Shown in pieces: positions 21,686 to 34,058 of a DNA stretch of 64,000 nucleotides. Both the position numbers and the translations under genes were made by a program. Each line of letters begins with the position of its first letter. The first letter of the stretch is position 1. Origin of the DNA: Cryptomeria japonica (taxonomy: Eukaryota; Streptophyta; Pinopsida; Cupressales; Cupressaceae). The notes beneath the pieces were generated by a model. That model was not told the DNA's origin, did no database searches, and saw nothing but the letters and a program-made list of their open reading frames with translations. Location of the stretch: positions 318,336,456 through 318,400,455 of the forward strand of contig NC_081407.1 of assembly GCF_030272615.1 (NCBI RefSeq). Reading direction: 5' to 3'.

Positions 21686-24509
21686 TCACACCTCATCTTG
21701 TTGCAATATCTCGACTGCCACAAGGAAAACCTTGTCTTGAATATCTCTGACGGTTTTTTTAATTTCTACACACTTAGCCTCGGATTTTCTCAGAGATTCA
21801 ACCATTGTAACCAAGGCAAAGTACCAAGAGCTGAAATCATACAGGTCACTAGGCTAGATGACTTTTCTGTTTACAAGATCCTGCCAAGAAAGTCCTCTGA
21901 TTTCCTTTAAATATGGAATAATCATCTTTTGAATATCTGCACTATCTTCCCAAGCTTCAACCATGTCTCAAATTATACTCAATAAGGAAGATGTGGACTC
22001 ATTTGCTGCTATCAGGTTCTCAATGAGTATGTCAAGACGTTATGAGGCATTCACAGTCCATTCCTTCACTTCTTTGAAGGTTGCCTTCATGTCTTCATAA
22101 TCCTTTAATGACTCTTGCAGAAGAGGCATGGGAGGAGTAACATGTACCTCCTCCCGATCTAGAGGTTTCGTCAAATGTTGAACATATTTCTTCCATTGCT
22201 GATTCTCTTCCTCAACCTTCATTCTTTTTTCCTTCTCCTTGGATAGTCTTGCCTTGAGGGCATTGCAAGAATCATCAAAATAATAGATCTCTTGAGCCTG
22301 AGTAGGCTTACCCAACTCTACTATAGTGATCTTATAATCTTTTGGAGCAACATTGTCCCAAGTTTTCCCTTCTTTAGGTACAACTACTTGCATTGTTATG
22401 AATCCTACACTATCTCTTTAAATTAAAGAGAATCTCTTGGTTGGTTTGGGCGGTCTTATCTCAATCGGTTTACTCACCATAGCCAAGAATCCTGATGTGT
22501 TCTCCTCTGAATGATCCTCTTTAGGAGCCTAAGCCTTTATTCTTTCCTTTAGCCTATCCAGAATGGTTGACTGCTCCATGCCACTTTCATCAAACTTATT
22601 CTCTGTTTCCTTTGGTCCTGTAACTATACCATCTAGGAACTCCCTTGGAAACTCAGGTTCTTTAATCTCTACCTTCTTAGCAGAATTCGACTCTTGGGCT
22701 GGTTCTTCCATTAGCTCTTCCACTGAAGGGGAAGAAGCTCTTACTCCTATATCAATATTCATCCTTTGTTCATCAGTTGTAGCCTTGACTGGAGCAGTGG
22801 ATGCAACACTTAAGGTCGAATGACCCTCATTAGATTTATATTTTCTGCTTGCATCTCCGACTACTTTCTTTCCTTTACCCCTTAGAGAATTTTCAGTGGG
22901 TTCTTTCATTTTTCTAGACCCAACACTTTACGAAACACCATGGTTTGGAGACATTGATTCATTGGTCCCCATGAGATCATATGTGAGATTGGTACCTTTG
23001 GATTTAAGATCCTTTGCCTTCTCACTTGCCCACCATTTTGAATATTCAATTATTGGTCTCATAAGGTCACTCAAGTCCGACCTTTCAGAATCTGACCAAT
23101 TAACCAAGGCAAGGGACTCATTTCTTAGTTTGTCAAAGTGAGGCTGCTCAAACTCGGGATCATCTTCAAGTTGATCTGCTACTCTAAATACTTTTGTTGC
23201 TCTAATCAAATTCAGGGAAAGTCTGGACCATAATCTCTTTCTGACTTCAAAATTGTTAGCTGCATCAACCCAATAGTCTTCGAGATCCGGTCTATGCTTG
23301 AATATTTCACCATCAACCCTTTTTATCTGGTGAAAAGGGTCAAAATGTGCTCTAGCCTTATACTGGAAGAATGGGTACCAAGCAAACTCTTTTTCAACAC
23401 TAGCAACAGCCTGTGACGATGGACATGTTTCCAATCCATTTCCAATAGTGAGAGAAGATGTCTCTGCCTTCTTTTGCTTCTCTCTCTGAATAATCATATA
23501 ATTTTCCAATTGTCTGACAACTTCAAGCAACTTCAAGTAAACTTAGGATATTGGATGTACCAATGCCCGAATCTGTTGATAAAATCTTTAGATTCCCGAG
23601 AGAGCCTCTGATGCAGACCACCTTGGAGTGTCCTCATAATGTGCATTAAGAATGAATCATTGACTCTTTTGAAGTGAAAGTTTTCCTCTAAGTGCAACAA
23701 TGAGTAGCAATCGTAAACAACAAATTGATTTTCTTTATTTCCCACTTCCCCTCTACAGGTGAGTCCTTTGCATCTGTAGGTTTGAGCAAGAGAGTACACC
23801 AGATAGGAACTCATATAGAATGTCATGTTTTTTTCCTAAATTCTTCAGTTGGTCATCAAGATTATCACTTATAATCTTTGCCCAATCAGTCATCTTCACT
23901 CCGACATTTATCTCATTGATGAAGTAGTACATTCAAGACTCAAATGGCGTGCCATATGGACTACCCATGACCCTGTTTAGTAGAACTATCAAATCTCCAA
24001 TATCTTCCTTGAAATATGCTCTTATAAGATCCTTAGGTAACTTGGAAGCACCTTTCCTTGGCTTTTCCAACCATTGATGGTTGATGTTGGCCTCATATTC
24101 TTCAATGTTATCTCGGTACAACCGTGTTGCTTCTTCCTTGGTCATGTAAACAGGGTTATGATATTCAAGGATGCGAAAAGCTTCCCTGATAGCAACATCA
24201 CTGACATTTGCCAAGACTTTCCCGACAGGTGCTATGATCTCTCAGCTTATAGAATTATAGTGTTTAGAGCACTCTACTACTAACTCAACAGAGTGCATCA
24301 CTGGAAGGAAACCAACAACATGTACAATTCCATTTCTCATCATCTTTATGGCAGTTGTTGTAGGCAATGGGCATCAAGTTGTCAAGGCCATACATTCGCT
24401 TCTTGAACTCCCTCAAGTTGATATGTCCCAGGTTCGTGTCTCCGACCAACTTCCACTTCGACCTCATCTTAGATTCCGGAGGGGAATCCTTATCCACCAA
24501 AAACTTCAT
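21686..24509 (-). pseudogene. Long coding-like region of unknown family, with breaks
   Basis: On the minus strand, consecutive open segments (24509-24285, 24214-23933, 23826-23533, 23536-22928, 22909-22529, 22393-22040 and on to a TGA at 21688-21686) follow one another with only short frame changes or single stops. They would make one protein of about 940 residues. The start is M-K-F-L-V-D-K-D. The middle is rich in Trp/Tyr/Phe (W-Y-I-Q-Y-P, F-A-W-Y-P-F-F, L-E-D-Y-W-V-D-A). A Ser/Glu/Lys-rich hinge (22909-22529) precedes a Lys/Glu-rich likely coiled coil (about 22290-22150). I recognise no domain: no protease, RT, transposase or capsid motif is visible. Composition and decay suggest a transposable-element gene or old host pseudogene. 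The GGGCGGACTTT array lies upstream. Confidence 0.5.
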
Positions 24510-25562
24510 CCTGGTTGTGAGTTATGTAAAACAATCAAACCAACTTAAGTTAAAATCTATACTTTAAAGCGTAATTTGCGAGTTTGGTGGCTAAGTGGTT
24601 GGTATTTTCACTTTGTTCTCAACACTTAGTCTTAAAAATGAAGTTTTCACATGTAGGTATTCTAAGAATTCTGAAGAATATATGAAAACCTAAAGAATAT
24701 CAAATTCTGATTTTAAACTTGAACTCAGATTATAACTTAGAAAAATCTCATTCAACCTTGCTTAGATAGGCAAAAAAATAAGAAAGAAGAAAGGAATAGT
24801 CTATCTAGCATGATCTTTCTTATTTGAAAATTTGGATAAAACCTTCAGAATCTGCCAACAAAGCCTACTTCACCTCCAATGGAATGAGAAGAAAGAGACA
24901 AGAAGATAGAAGGAACTTTTAAAAAAACTCGGAAACTTCGATAGATTAGCCTCCTATCAAGTGGTTTATCTCCAAAATCTGTGTATGTTGTGGGAGAATA
25001 AGGTTGGAAATGATACTTAATGCTCTTAACTTCTCCAAAATACATTCAATCTGCAAAAATATTCTTCAAATACCTTCAACCTGCAAGAACATCTCTTAAC
25101 TTTTCTCTCAACACTTGAAAGTTCAAACTCGTGTGAAAAAGAATGAAGGAAAGAATGTCTTATTTGTATTGAAGTCGGATTTTATAATTAGAAATATGCA
25201 GATCCTCTCTAAAAATCTGTTTCCATTTTGATTTCAGTCTTAAATGTTCATGAAGAAAGTTTCTAAATCAGCTTCAAGTTGCATAGTCATCATTATCTAG
25301 TTCGAACCTTTCGTCTCACTTCACAAATGCAAGTATCTAATTCAGTTTCCAGTTCATATTCGAACTTGATATGCAAATATCTCTTTTCAAAACTTTCTAA
25401 TTTGATTCCTAGTTCGAATCCTATCTTGAAATCTTGCTGACCTCACCTTGGATTATTCCTTTGCTTTCAAACTTAACATGTTTTCTCATGAGGTAGAGTT
25501 TATTGTTTTGATTCTCCTTGTTATGGCAGACTTGGACAAACTTAGGAACCATTCCTTATGTC
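24510..25562. other. Spacer upstream of the unknown region
   Basis: About 1 kb of A/T-rich DNA with scattered TTCAACCTGCAA-like and TTCGAAC-like repeats (25030-25420). No gene or LTR was seen. It would be the leader or promoter region of the minus-strand unit at 21686-24509. Confidence 0.4.
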
Positions 25563-26593
25563 TTAAGGTAGACTTTGTTAATTGCATGTACCAACATACT
25601 CTCCAAGGGCGGACTTTTTAATCATTGTGCACCTTAAAAACTTCTTCTTAGGGTGGACTTCATGCACTCAACTTCAAGGCGAACTTTGGAGGGCAGACTT
25701 TTTGATCATTGCTCTAAATCAAGAGTAGGGCGAACTTTGGAGGGGTCATCTCTCCAAGTAGGAAGGCAAACTTTGGAGGGGGTGATTCCTTTAGTATATA
25801 CCATGCACTTGGCCTCCTTCCTTAAGACGGACTTTCTTAACTTCTTGCACCATTGCATTTGCACCTTGTCTCACCTAAGGGCGGACTTTCTCACTTCTTC
25901 ACACTTTAGCTCTCCATTCATGGTGGACTTTGAATGGCTTGTGCACCTTGAGGGCAGACTTTGAATAGTTCTCTTCTCAAGTGGGAGGATGGAATTTCTC
26001 ATGACCACTTACCATTCACCATCTCCTTAGGCGGACTTTTTCTAACTCATGCACTTTTCACTTGCTTCCTACCTTAGGGCAAACTTTTTGGAGTTCATAA
26101 CACTTGCGTGGGCAGACTTTGAGTCTTAGGCACCACTTACACCTCTCCTTGGGCGGACTTTGGATGACTTGTGCTCCAATTCTAGGGCAGACTTTGTGAA
26201 GTTAGGCATCTTCACTCATCCTTTTGGGCGGACTTTTCATCTCTCCCACATGGTGGACTTTGGCCACTTTCCTTTCATTGCAAGGCAGACTTTGAGTTGG
26301 TTATGATCTTAGGAGGGCGGACTTTTGGTTCCCCCAAACACCTTCAACTTTGACAAGGTGGACTTCTTTGGAGTCCCTTTCCATCACCTTGGGCGGACTT
26401 TTTCAAGTTCATGACCTTCTCCATCATCCGTAGGGCGAAGTTTATAGAGCTTGATCCTTTGGAGGGCAGACTTTGGAGTTCACCTTCTTGCATGGGGCGT
26501 ACTTCATCTTACTTAGGTGCTGCTGATGGTAAAGCAAGGCGGACTTTGAGATGACCATGACCATGCTTTTGTACCTTGAGGGCAGACTTTTGG
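25563..26593. repeat. GGGCGGACTTT interspersed motif array (about 27 copies)
   Basis: An 11-12 base motif (A/T)GGGCGGACTTT, with variants GGCAGACTTT, GGCGAACTTT, GGTGGACTTT and GGCAAACTTT, occurs about 27 times in 1.03 kb at an average step of about 39 bases. Representative positions: 25607, 25676, 25693, 25729, 25879, 26030, 26110, 26151, 26186, 26227, 26283, 26316, 26391, 26465, 26538 and 26580. The spacers do not resemble each other beyond C/T-rich composition. The motif is not palindromic and no cas-like gene exists, so this is not a CRISPR. Function unknown. Confidence 0.85.
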
Positions 26594-26599
26594 AGTTCC

Positions 26600-28885
26600 T
26601 ATGACAACATCATTAGCTAGACTTAGAGACATATTTGGAAAACTTTAAAATTTAATAACTTCTTCAATTTTAGCCAGATTAATGTGATATTTTAAATCCA
26701 TGCTCAGGTAACCCATCCGAAGTGTCATGACCCCTAAAATATAGGAACTTAGCTTTTGGGTCAAAACTTGAAAATCTTTGATCGTGATCGATACAAGTCG
26801 ATGGTACCAATGTAAACCCTACATCCCCACTCCGAAAAAGCAAAAAGCAAACATCCCTAAAAAACAGGGAAAACTTTCTAAAAATAGCCATATCGGGGAT
26901 CGAGCTAAAAAATGCCAAAAACGAAACTTCCTAAAAAATAGGAAAAAGCAAAAAAACAAACTTTCTAAAGTAGTCTGGATTCGTTCAAATCAATTGCGTT
27001 CTTCGTCCTTTGGCCTTTCTAGGCACTTTGACGGTGTCTAGACTCTATTATCACTTGGCTTGCAAAATCTGACTTTGAATCCTTAAGACTCGAACCGTTC
27101 AAAACTTGATAAAACTGGGCAGAACTGAAGTGGAAGGCCACGGGACACTAACAAAAACCCTAGAAAGCAGGAAAGGAGAGGGTCCCCATCTTTAATGGGG
27201 TGATGTGTGAAAAAGGTCACAACAGGAAGGTGCAACAATTCGTTTGGTGAAGGATGTCTTTTCTTGTCTGCAGTTTGAGAATTCTCCAGATCAGTAGGCT
27301 TACATTCATTCTAGGTGCAACTTTTGCAATAGTACTCAGTTGGCGTGTCAAGTTGTGATGTAAACTCAGTGAGCCTCCTTGATGGCCAGGGTTCAATATT
27401 GGGTGGCGTTAAAGGAAAATATGTGTGTGTTTGAGCCCTAAGTGTCACCACTTTAAAAAACTTCAAGTGACTTGGATACGTCCGTTGTGTCACAAGAGTC
27501 TCTTGCATGATAAGCTTTTTTTGGATGTAAAATGTTGAGGCCATAATAAAGAATCCAAGGAGTATTTCCCACAGCAACAAAGGAATCCTCCCTCCAGTGT
27601 TCCAGAGGAGCAGAGGCTAATATAAATAGAAAGGCAAGAAAGATCTTCCCTGGGTCAAAAATTGGAGATCAATCAAGCAAATACAATCCACAGTTCAAAA
27701 ACAATAAGACCATCCCTGGAAAGCCCTGTCCCTACTTAGCATTCAAGAGAGTAGAAAATGTAAAACTCTTGGTGGTATGAGTTATTTTACATTCTCCCTG
27801 TGGTTGTCATAACTTGTGGACCCAGGTTTGTCATAACCACTGTTGTAAATTTTACTCCAAGAATCCAAGAAACTGATAAGTAAGAGCATGCTATATAACT
27901 TATCGTGATAGTATGTTAAAAGCTCTAGTTAAGGACTATTGGCGTGTTATGAAGTCAACCACAAGTCACCAAATTTGCAATCTGCAGACATGCTCCCAAA
28001 CTTAAGTAGTATACTATTATGCTTAGTTTCTTTGTTTTTATTCAAATACATCTTATAAATAAGGAAAATTTCTCCCAACAAAAGCATGGAAAGCAAGCCC
28101 CTGTGGCTGTCAACATTTCTTCTTTTCCCTTGATAAACCTGCTTATGTGAGAATAATTTGCAGGAGCATATGCATAAATTGTTTATAATTGTCTACCAAG
28201 ATCGGACTGAGACACATCAATGTTTATTATTGTAACTGAATGCAGAGGCAAATAGACACATGGTCAGACTTAAGTGGAGCACACAGTTCTTGTTCAATTG
28301 GTTTCTGTGTCCTAATGATGCATCCTTTGAGGGCATTTCAAAAAAGAAAAAAGAAGAGGAAGAAAAAGATGACATGAATAATATAGAGACCATAATCCAG
28401 TCAATCAAAGCAGACAAGGGAGCACAAAACATTTTTGATTGTCAAGTGCAAACTTGTTCTTATGATTTTATTGTTGCTGTGAATTGTTTTAATTGGAATA
28501 ATGTTCAGATAGTCAAAAATAAATATCAAATCTTCATTATAGAAGTCCTATCACTTCGACCATTTCCCTTTAGTGAAGAGAATGCACATATGGACAAACG
28601 ATCATACCCCACAAACAAGATAAGGTGTGTTCATGGAAACGAGTAGAAGCAATCTTTTGCCAAATTTTTGATATGGTTTCATATAATTTTGAAATCCTTA
28701 AGAGTTCTAAATTATTTCAAGAATACACAGTTTACAGCAGCCTTTTTGGAGGCTGTCATTTCAATATATTGTTCTTTTCTTTCTACTGATAAATATTTGA
28801 ATTATTAGATTCATCCTAGCTAATACAATCTAAGAGATTTTTACCAGTCATATGCATGAGACTGGGTTGAGTAGTATACATATAG
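26600..28885. other. No gene recognised between motif array and DUF642 gene
   Basis: Holds an A-rich stretch with AAAAANAGGRAAA-like repeats (26840-26970) and otherwise ordinary sequence. The part near 28880 would include the 3' untranslated region of the DUF642 gene; AATAAA-type signals exist on the minus strand (for example near 28467), but none can be chosen with confidence. Confidence 0.4.
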
Positions 28886-31800
28886 CTAAAGAAAGAATTG
28901 TAGAAACGCTAAAACTAGCAGATTGGCACCATACGCCAATCTCAAAGGAAATTGAAATACATATCCCCGGCTTAGTTCTGCTAAATCGGTGACTTTAATT
29001 TGATCAATAACTGGGCCACAAAGGGAACTGTTATCTTTTGTGTTGTAATACAGACTGTGGAAGGAAATCTTGGTGTTCTCAGAATTCGCCATGAAACTAA
29101 GATTGAAGACGTGAAAGGGGTCACTCATGACAGAGCTGTAATTGGCAACCTGTGATTGATCCCCTGCGAAGGCCACCACTGCAAGGGGTGGGTGGCATTC
29201 ATCCCCTGCATCTCCTAACGAAAATATGAGACGATATGTTTTGCTTGTGGCTGTTTTTATGATCTGTGAAATGGAGCCTTGATTGCCTGAGAAAGAAAGA
29301 ATGAAATTATGTTACTGCCCACAAATGTCCAAAATGGAATAACAGATCTTTACAATGGAACGTTTCATACCTGAGAGCAACTGTATGGCCCTCTTGCCTT
29401 CTGGAACAGAGAAATGATTAGAATCTATGTATCTCACAGCCTTGCTTGATTCTACAATCCAACCAGGTAATGGAGATGTTTCATAGTCAAGGTTGGGAGG
29501 TAAGAGGACTCCCACAGAAGAGTTTGGGAACATGAAAGGGCCCTCTTCGAAATCTCCATTTATCACCAAGTTGTCTGCAAACACAGAATATGAACTTTTT
29601 AGCTGTTTTGGTGAGAAAAGAGTTGGGCAGACTTTTATAATGGCTAACAATTTTTATTGCAACTAAAGATTTGTTCCACTTGAAAGACAATAAAGGAAGA
29701 AACTATATTAATGTGCAAATGCCATATACTCAAAATAAGTAAATGGGATCTAAACATACAACTAGCCATTAATAGACAAGGGAAGTGCTCAACTTCTCTC
29801 CAGTAAGCTTCAGAAGTGTGAATTTGATTACACACATGGGCAAACATACATAATTACAGCCCTCTGTTAATCATTAAACAGTAGTATCAGAGGCATCAGT
29901 CTGATTAATCAATTTGAAGAGAGGGGTTTTTGTTGTCAAATCAACAATCTCAAGGTGCGTGTCAATATGGAAACATCATCCAGCTATTTCTTCACATACT
30001 GAACCATACGGATAGAAGGAACAGTTCAAGCAAGAGCTTAAAAGGATCGAAAGCCAACTTAGCTGGTGTTAATAGGGTGAACAAGACCATCCTGCATCAA
30101 ACAACAGATGATTGATGAACAAAAGATATAAAGCTGGATGCACTTTCATGATAGAGTAAGCTAGGTTTGTATTTGCCTAAAACTGGTTCTCTGCTAGAGC
30201 TAGTAACAGGCATAGAGATTAGAAAATTCAAGAAGCATTAGAGCTGATATTAAACAACTGCCTTCTGTTCATCAGTTGCTATACTGGATGGACACATTAC
30301 TTGTGCTTAGTGATTTAAGAGTTTTTCTTTAAGGTAAGAAATACAACTTATGGATTGGGGTAGGACAGGAGAGTTGTTTAAAAAATCAAAAGTGAAGAAT
30401 GTCACTGATTAAAACTGCATGGTTCTGGCAACTTCACCAGTGCAATGGAGTTAACTTTGTCTAACCATCAACAACCCAACCTAAATTTTCCTAACTTGTA
30501 CTTCTTAAATCCCGTAGTATTGCGTTGCCTTTTAGCTAAATGGACATTCAAGATGTATAACAAACAACCATATCAACAACCCAACCTTAATTTTCCTAAC
30601 TTTTACTTTTTAAAGCCCATACTATTGTGTTGCCTTTTGGCTAAATGGGAATACAAGATGCATAACAATTAACAAACAACCATACTCAAGCATTGAACCT
30701 AGTCAAAGGCCTTATTTAGCAATTTAATGTTAAAGGCAAGGCATAAGAAATTCAAAGTTGAAGGGAAGCCCTGGATTGTGATTATATAATGAAAAATGAA
30801 GGAAACTGTGAAATGATACAAATTCAAAGCTGAAGGGAAGACCCTGGATTGTGATTATATAATTTAGCAATTTAATGTTAAAGGGAAGGCATAAGAAATT
30901 CAAAGTTGAAGGGAAGCCCTGGATTGTGATTATATAATGAAAAATGAAGGAAAACTGAAATGATACAAATAAAAGAATTGAAACACTAGTGAAAGAAAAG
31001 AGAATTTAACAGATACTTTTGAGCCCATTAAGTGGCAAACATTTTAACCATTAAATCAGAACACGTGTTAGGAAAAATTCTCTGACTGAAAAGTTGGACA
31101 ATTTATTCCTGAGAAAAAGCAAATTTCAAATTTCTTAGTAGTTTACAAAGAGGAAGGCTGAAGATGTGTAGCCACTACATAAGGGGTTAATACAGGTAAT
31201 GGTTTTCTCTAAATATTTATATGCAAAGGAAAATATAATGTACATGCAATTGATGCTGGAAAATAATGATGTGGAGGAGATAATAATGTACCTTGGGACC
31301 ATATACAAAACTAACTCTAAATTTATTCAACTACTGCTAAAATTGAGATTGGCCTCTGCATGGGAACACCGGATCAAGCAACTAAGCAAAATGCAAAATG
31401 AAATAACTTTGGAGTAATTAATAGGCATGGCACAAATCCCATGTTTAGGTAAAATCAGTTTCTATATTCATCTAAAGAAAAATAAAGATATACCATCTGA
31501 CTGATCTGGCAAAGAAATCTTCTTGATGGCCACATTGTCAATCAAAGGACCACACGTTGAGTCCTGCTCCAATTCAGGATTGAGAAAACTAAGCTCAGAT
31601 CTATCTGTAATCGCTATGAATCCCCATGCATAAGCATCCCATCCTTCACTGTTGTACAGAGTCTGCAGATCTATGCTTGCTGCTGCTGCAGGTGAGACCG
31701 ATATATTCAAGGTCTCCAGCTGTCCACAGGTTCGAGCAGCACTGAAGGTAAGAGAATAAATTGATCCTCTATCCAGCTCGATCCCTTGACTGATCTCAGC

Positions 31801-34058
31801 ATTATTTCCAAGTCTTGCAGCATGTTTTCCCTGGGGAACGACCAGCACCATGGGACCTTGGGCTTGTCCCGATCTTATGTATTCAACGGTGCCTTGGACC
31901 TTCCAGCTTGGTAATGCAGTCTCACCTACTATGACTGTTCCATTGAGAAAACTGAGCTCAGGGGAGGCCTCAAAATCTCCATTGGATAGTAGCCCTACAT
32001 GGTCAAACCATTTGTTAACACTGTAACTGGCTTGAAATCTTTATGAAAACCTGCAAACAAGATGAATGATATAATTTGTTTACAAGTTTGCACAGACAAA
32101 AAAAAATAGATTATTATTTTTGACTGGTGAACCAGTAAATACTCGAATCCATTTGGGAGTATGCTATGAAACTTGGAATATCATTCTGGTTCAAAATACA
32201 TAAACACTAACACGCAATTGAGAGTAAGGTATCAAGTTTAGCATATTATTAGGCTACTAAATCCAAACTCATTAAGAGCTACTTGAGAGTAGGCCATCAA
32301 GCTTAGGATACAGTTTTTTCTTTTAAATTCGTAACACACCCTTAGGAATGTTGTTTCACTTCTAAAAACACACTAGCAGCTGGGACTACAAAATCATACT
32401 TAGTATACAGTTCCACTTGTAAATCCATAAATACTTACCTCTGATTGAGATTACACCATTAAACTTGGGATTACTCTATTCCTAAAACATGGATAAACTA
32501 TGGTGTTCACTTCTGACTACTGTATCAAGCACAGGATACTGTTAGGCTTGGTAATCCATAAACGCGCACTCACAGAATCATGCCCCCAATAGAGTTCCCA
32601 ACCAGCTTAGCAATACTGTGTGATTCTAAATGGATAACTACTCTAACCCACTTTAGAGCACAAAGGACACTATTTTGCTTACAACACCAACTTTAGAGTA
32701 CTCTATGAAACCTAGGATCACCATTCTGCCACTAGATCCATAGACACTCACACCAAGTTTAATGCAAAACCATAGAATTCATGCCCATTTCAGGGTAGAC
32801 TATCAAGCTTATGATACTCATAGGCTTCTGAATGGAAGAAAATGCACCATCTGTCATGTGTACAGAGGACCGTTAAATTGGTTATCTATTCCACCACAAC
32901 TCAGTGGAGAACTGCACCCAACCTCATTTTATAATCTTAACGATCAAAACAGGTTTTACTCTATTGCATGACCTGTGTGACGAGGAAAAAAGAATATTGT
33001 ACAACAATAAAATTCTAAACTAGTACAACAAACAAAATGTAGTTTTTAATTTTTATACTTCACTATAATATATAAAAACCGGGGATATAAGATCTGTAAA
33101 TAGATAAGTTCATGTATACAGAATATCTATGGCTAGATTCCAGCAAATGTATTGCATTAAATCTTCGTAACGGAAACACATTATAAACCAACATCAAAAT
33201 CTCAAGGAGATGAACCATTACTTCCAATTGATTTTTTTGGCAAATTAATAGCCCTGGATGAGGTTTCTAAGGCCAACCAAATCCTGATCTTAGAGCATAT
33301 TCAGCAATTAAACAGAAAAAAGTGATCTGTTTTGACTATGTAAACTCTTCTTGAGCAATGAATAGCTTCCACATTTCAAAACAAATTATATATCATTTAT
33401 CTTATTAGCATTTTATTTTCAACTTTTAAGGTAGGTTGGATTCTCACAACATATTGTTGGCAATGTTTTAGCAAAGGGCATGCTTAGATGGGCTAGAACT
33501 GCAGAACACGGCACTAATATAAGCAAAATGCAACCTTTTAATGCTGCAATATAGTGTATACAGCTTCAGAAAGAAAGATCTCTATATAGATAAATCGATC
33601 CATATATATGTCCGTGCGCGCGAATATGGCCATATTCTAGTACATTTTTTAATCTTGTGCTAATATCACTGATGCTTAAAAATCTAACCCAGTCATTTTA
33701 GGATGCTTAGGAGAATTCACCAATTGGTGTGTAAGCACAAGTGGCCAAGACCAGACAATCCCAATCATTTAGGGATGACAACTAAAGCAGGAAGGATCAC
33801 CAACCCGCCCTGTGAATGACAAACGCCTAATAATCTCTACATATCCAGCAAGAGGGCTTTCCTCACCTGATTGCACTCGCCCTGGAAACGCATCACAATC
33901 TGAAAAAACCAAAATGGCAAGCAGATAAAATCGTAAGTACTGTAAAGCTTACCATCTTGCGCTGTTCTAGCAAAAGTCTTTTTGCCAGTCCATAGCATGA
34001 ACACTCCAAGCAAGCAAATTGTCCATGAGAAGGCAAGGGGCTTAGACCCAGACTCCAT
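28886..34058 (-). CDS. DUF642 family secreted cell-wall protein, four exons
   Basis: Exons on the minus strand are 34058-33953, 31994-31494, 29574-29371 and 29286-28886. All introns are GT...AG and the phases agree, giving 403 residues and a TAA/TAG/TGA-type end at 28886. Residues 1 to about 33 are a signal peptide with a hydrophobic core. Two galactose-binding-like DUF642 repeats follow: the first (about 36-200) opens G-L-L-S-N-G-D-F-E and has S-A-A-R-T-C and C-G-P-L-I-D-N-V-A; the second (about 204-380) opens N-L-V-I-N-G-D-F-E-E-G-P and has P-L-P-G-W-I-V-E-S, Y-I-D-S-x-H-F-S-V-P-E-G-K-R-A and C-G-P-V-I-D. DUF642 proteins are apoplastic and are reported to interact with pectin methylesterases. 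The last 20 or so residues are hydrophobic, as in a GPI signal (inference). The ATG at 34058 is the first in frame; upstream codons in the same frame are not ATG. Confidence 0.93.
30469..30690. repeat. 105-base tandem duplication in DUF642 intron 2
   Basis: Two adjacent units start CAACAACCCAACC near 30469 and 30574, and share TTTTCCTAACTT and TTGCCTTTTAGCTAAATGG-like blocks. Confidence 0.8.
30715..30970. repeat. Second tandem duplication in DUF642 intron 2 (about 147-base step)
   Basis: TTTAGCAATTTAATGTTAAA starts units at 30715 and 30862, each followed by AGAAATTCAAAGTTGAAGG and GGATTGTGATTATATAAT. A partial third copy of the second half lies at about 30820-30862. Confidence 0.85.
32130..32850. 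repeat. Degenerate tandem repeat in DUF642 intron 1
   Basis: A loose unit of about 75-110 bases recurs six or more times: GAGAGTAxxCTATCAAGCTTAGGATA, then a T-rich part, then TAAATCCATAAACACTCAC. Better copies begin near 32150, 32218, 32285, 32520, 32693 and 32793. Divergence between units is high, so exact borders are uncertain. Confidence 0.6.

Noticed and set aside
25563-26593. CRISPR-like array
   Set aside because: Short motif with variable spacers looks superficially similar, but the motif is only 11-12 bases, degenerate, not palindromic, irregularly spaced, and the DNA is a plant nuclear genome.
28260-28646. 128-codon plus-strand frame with a Lys/Glu run
   Set aside because: No recognisable domain, lies in the 3' flank of the DUF642 gene on the opposite strand.
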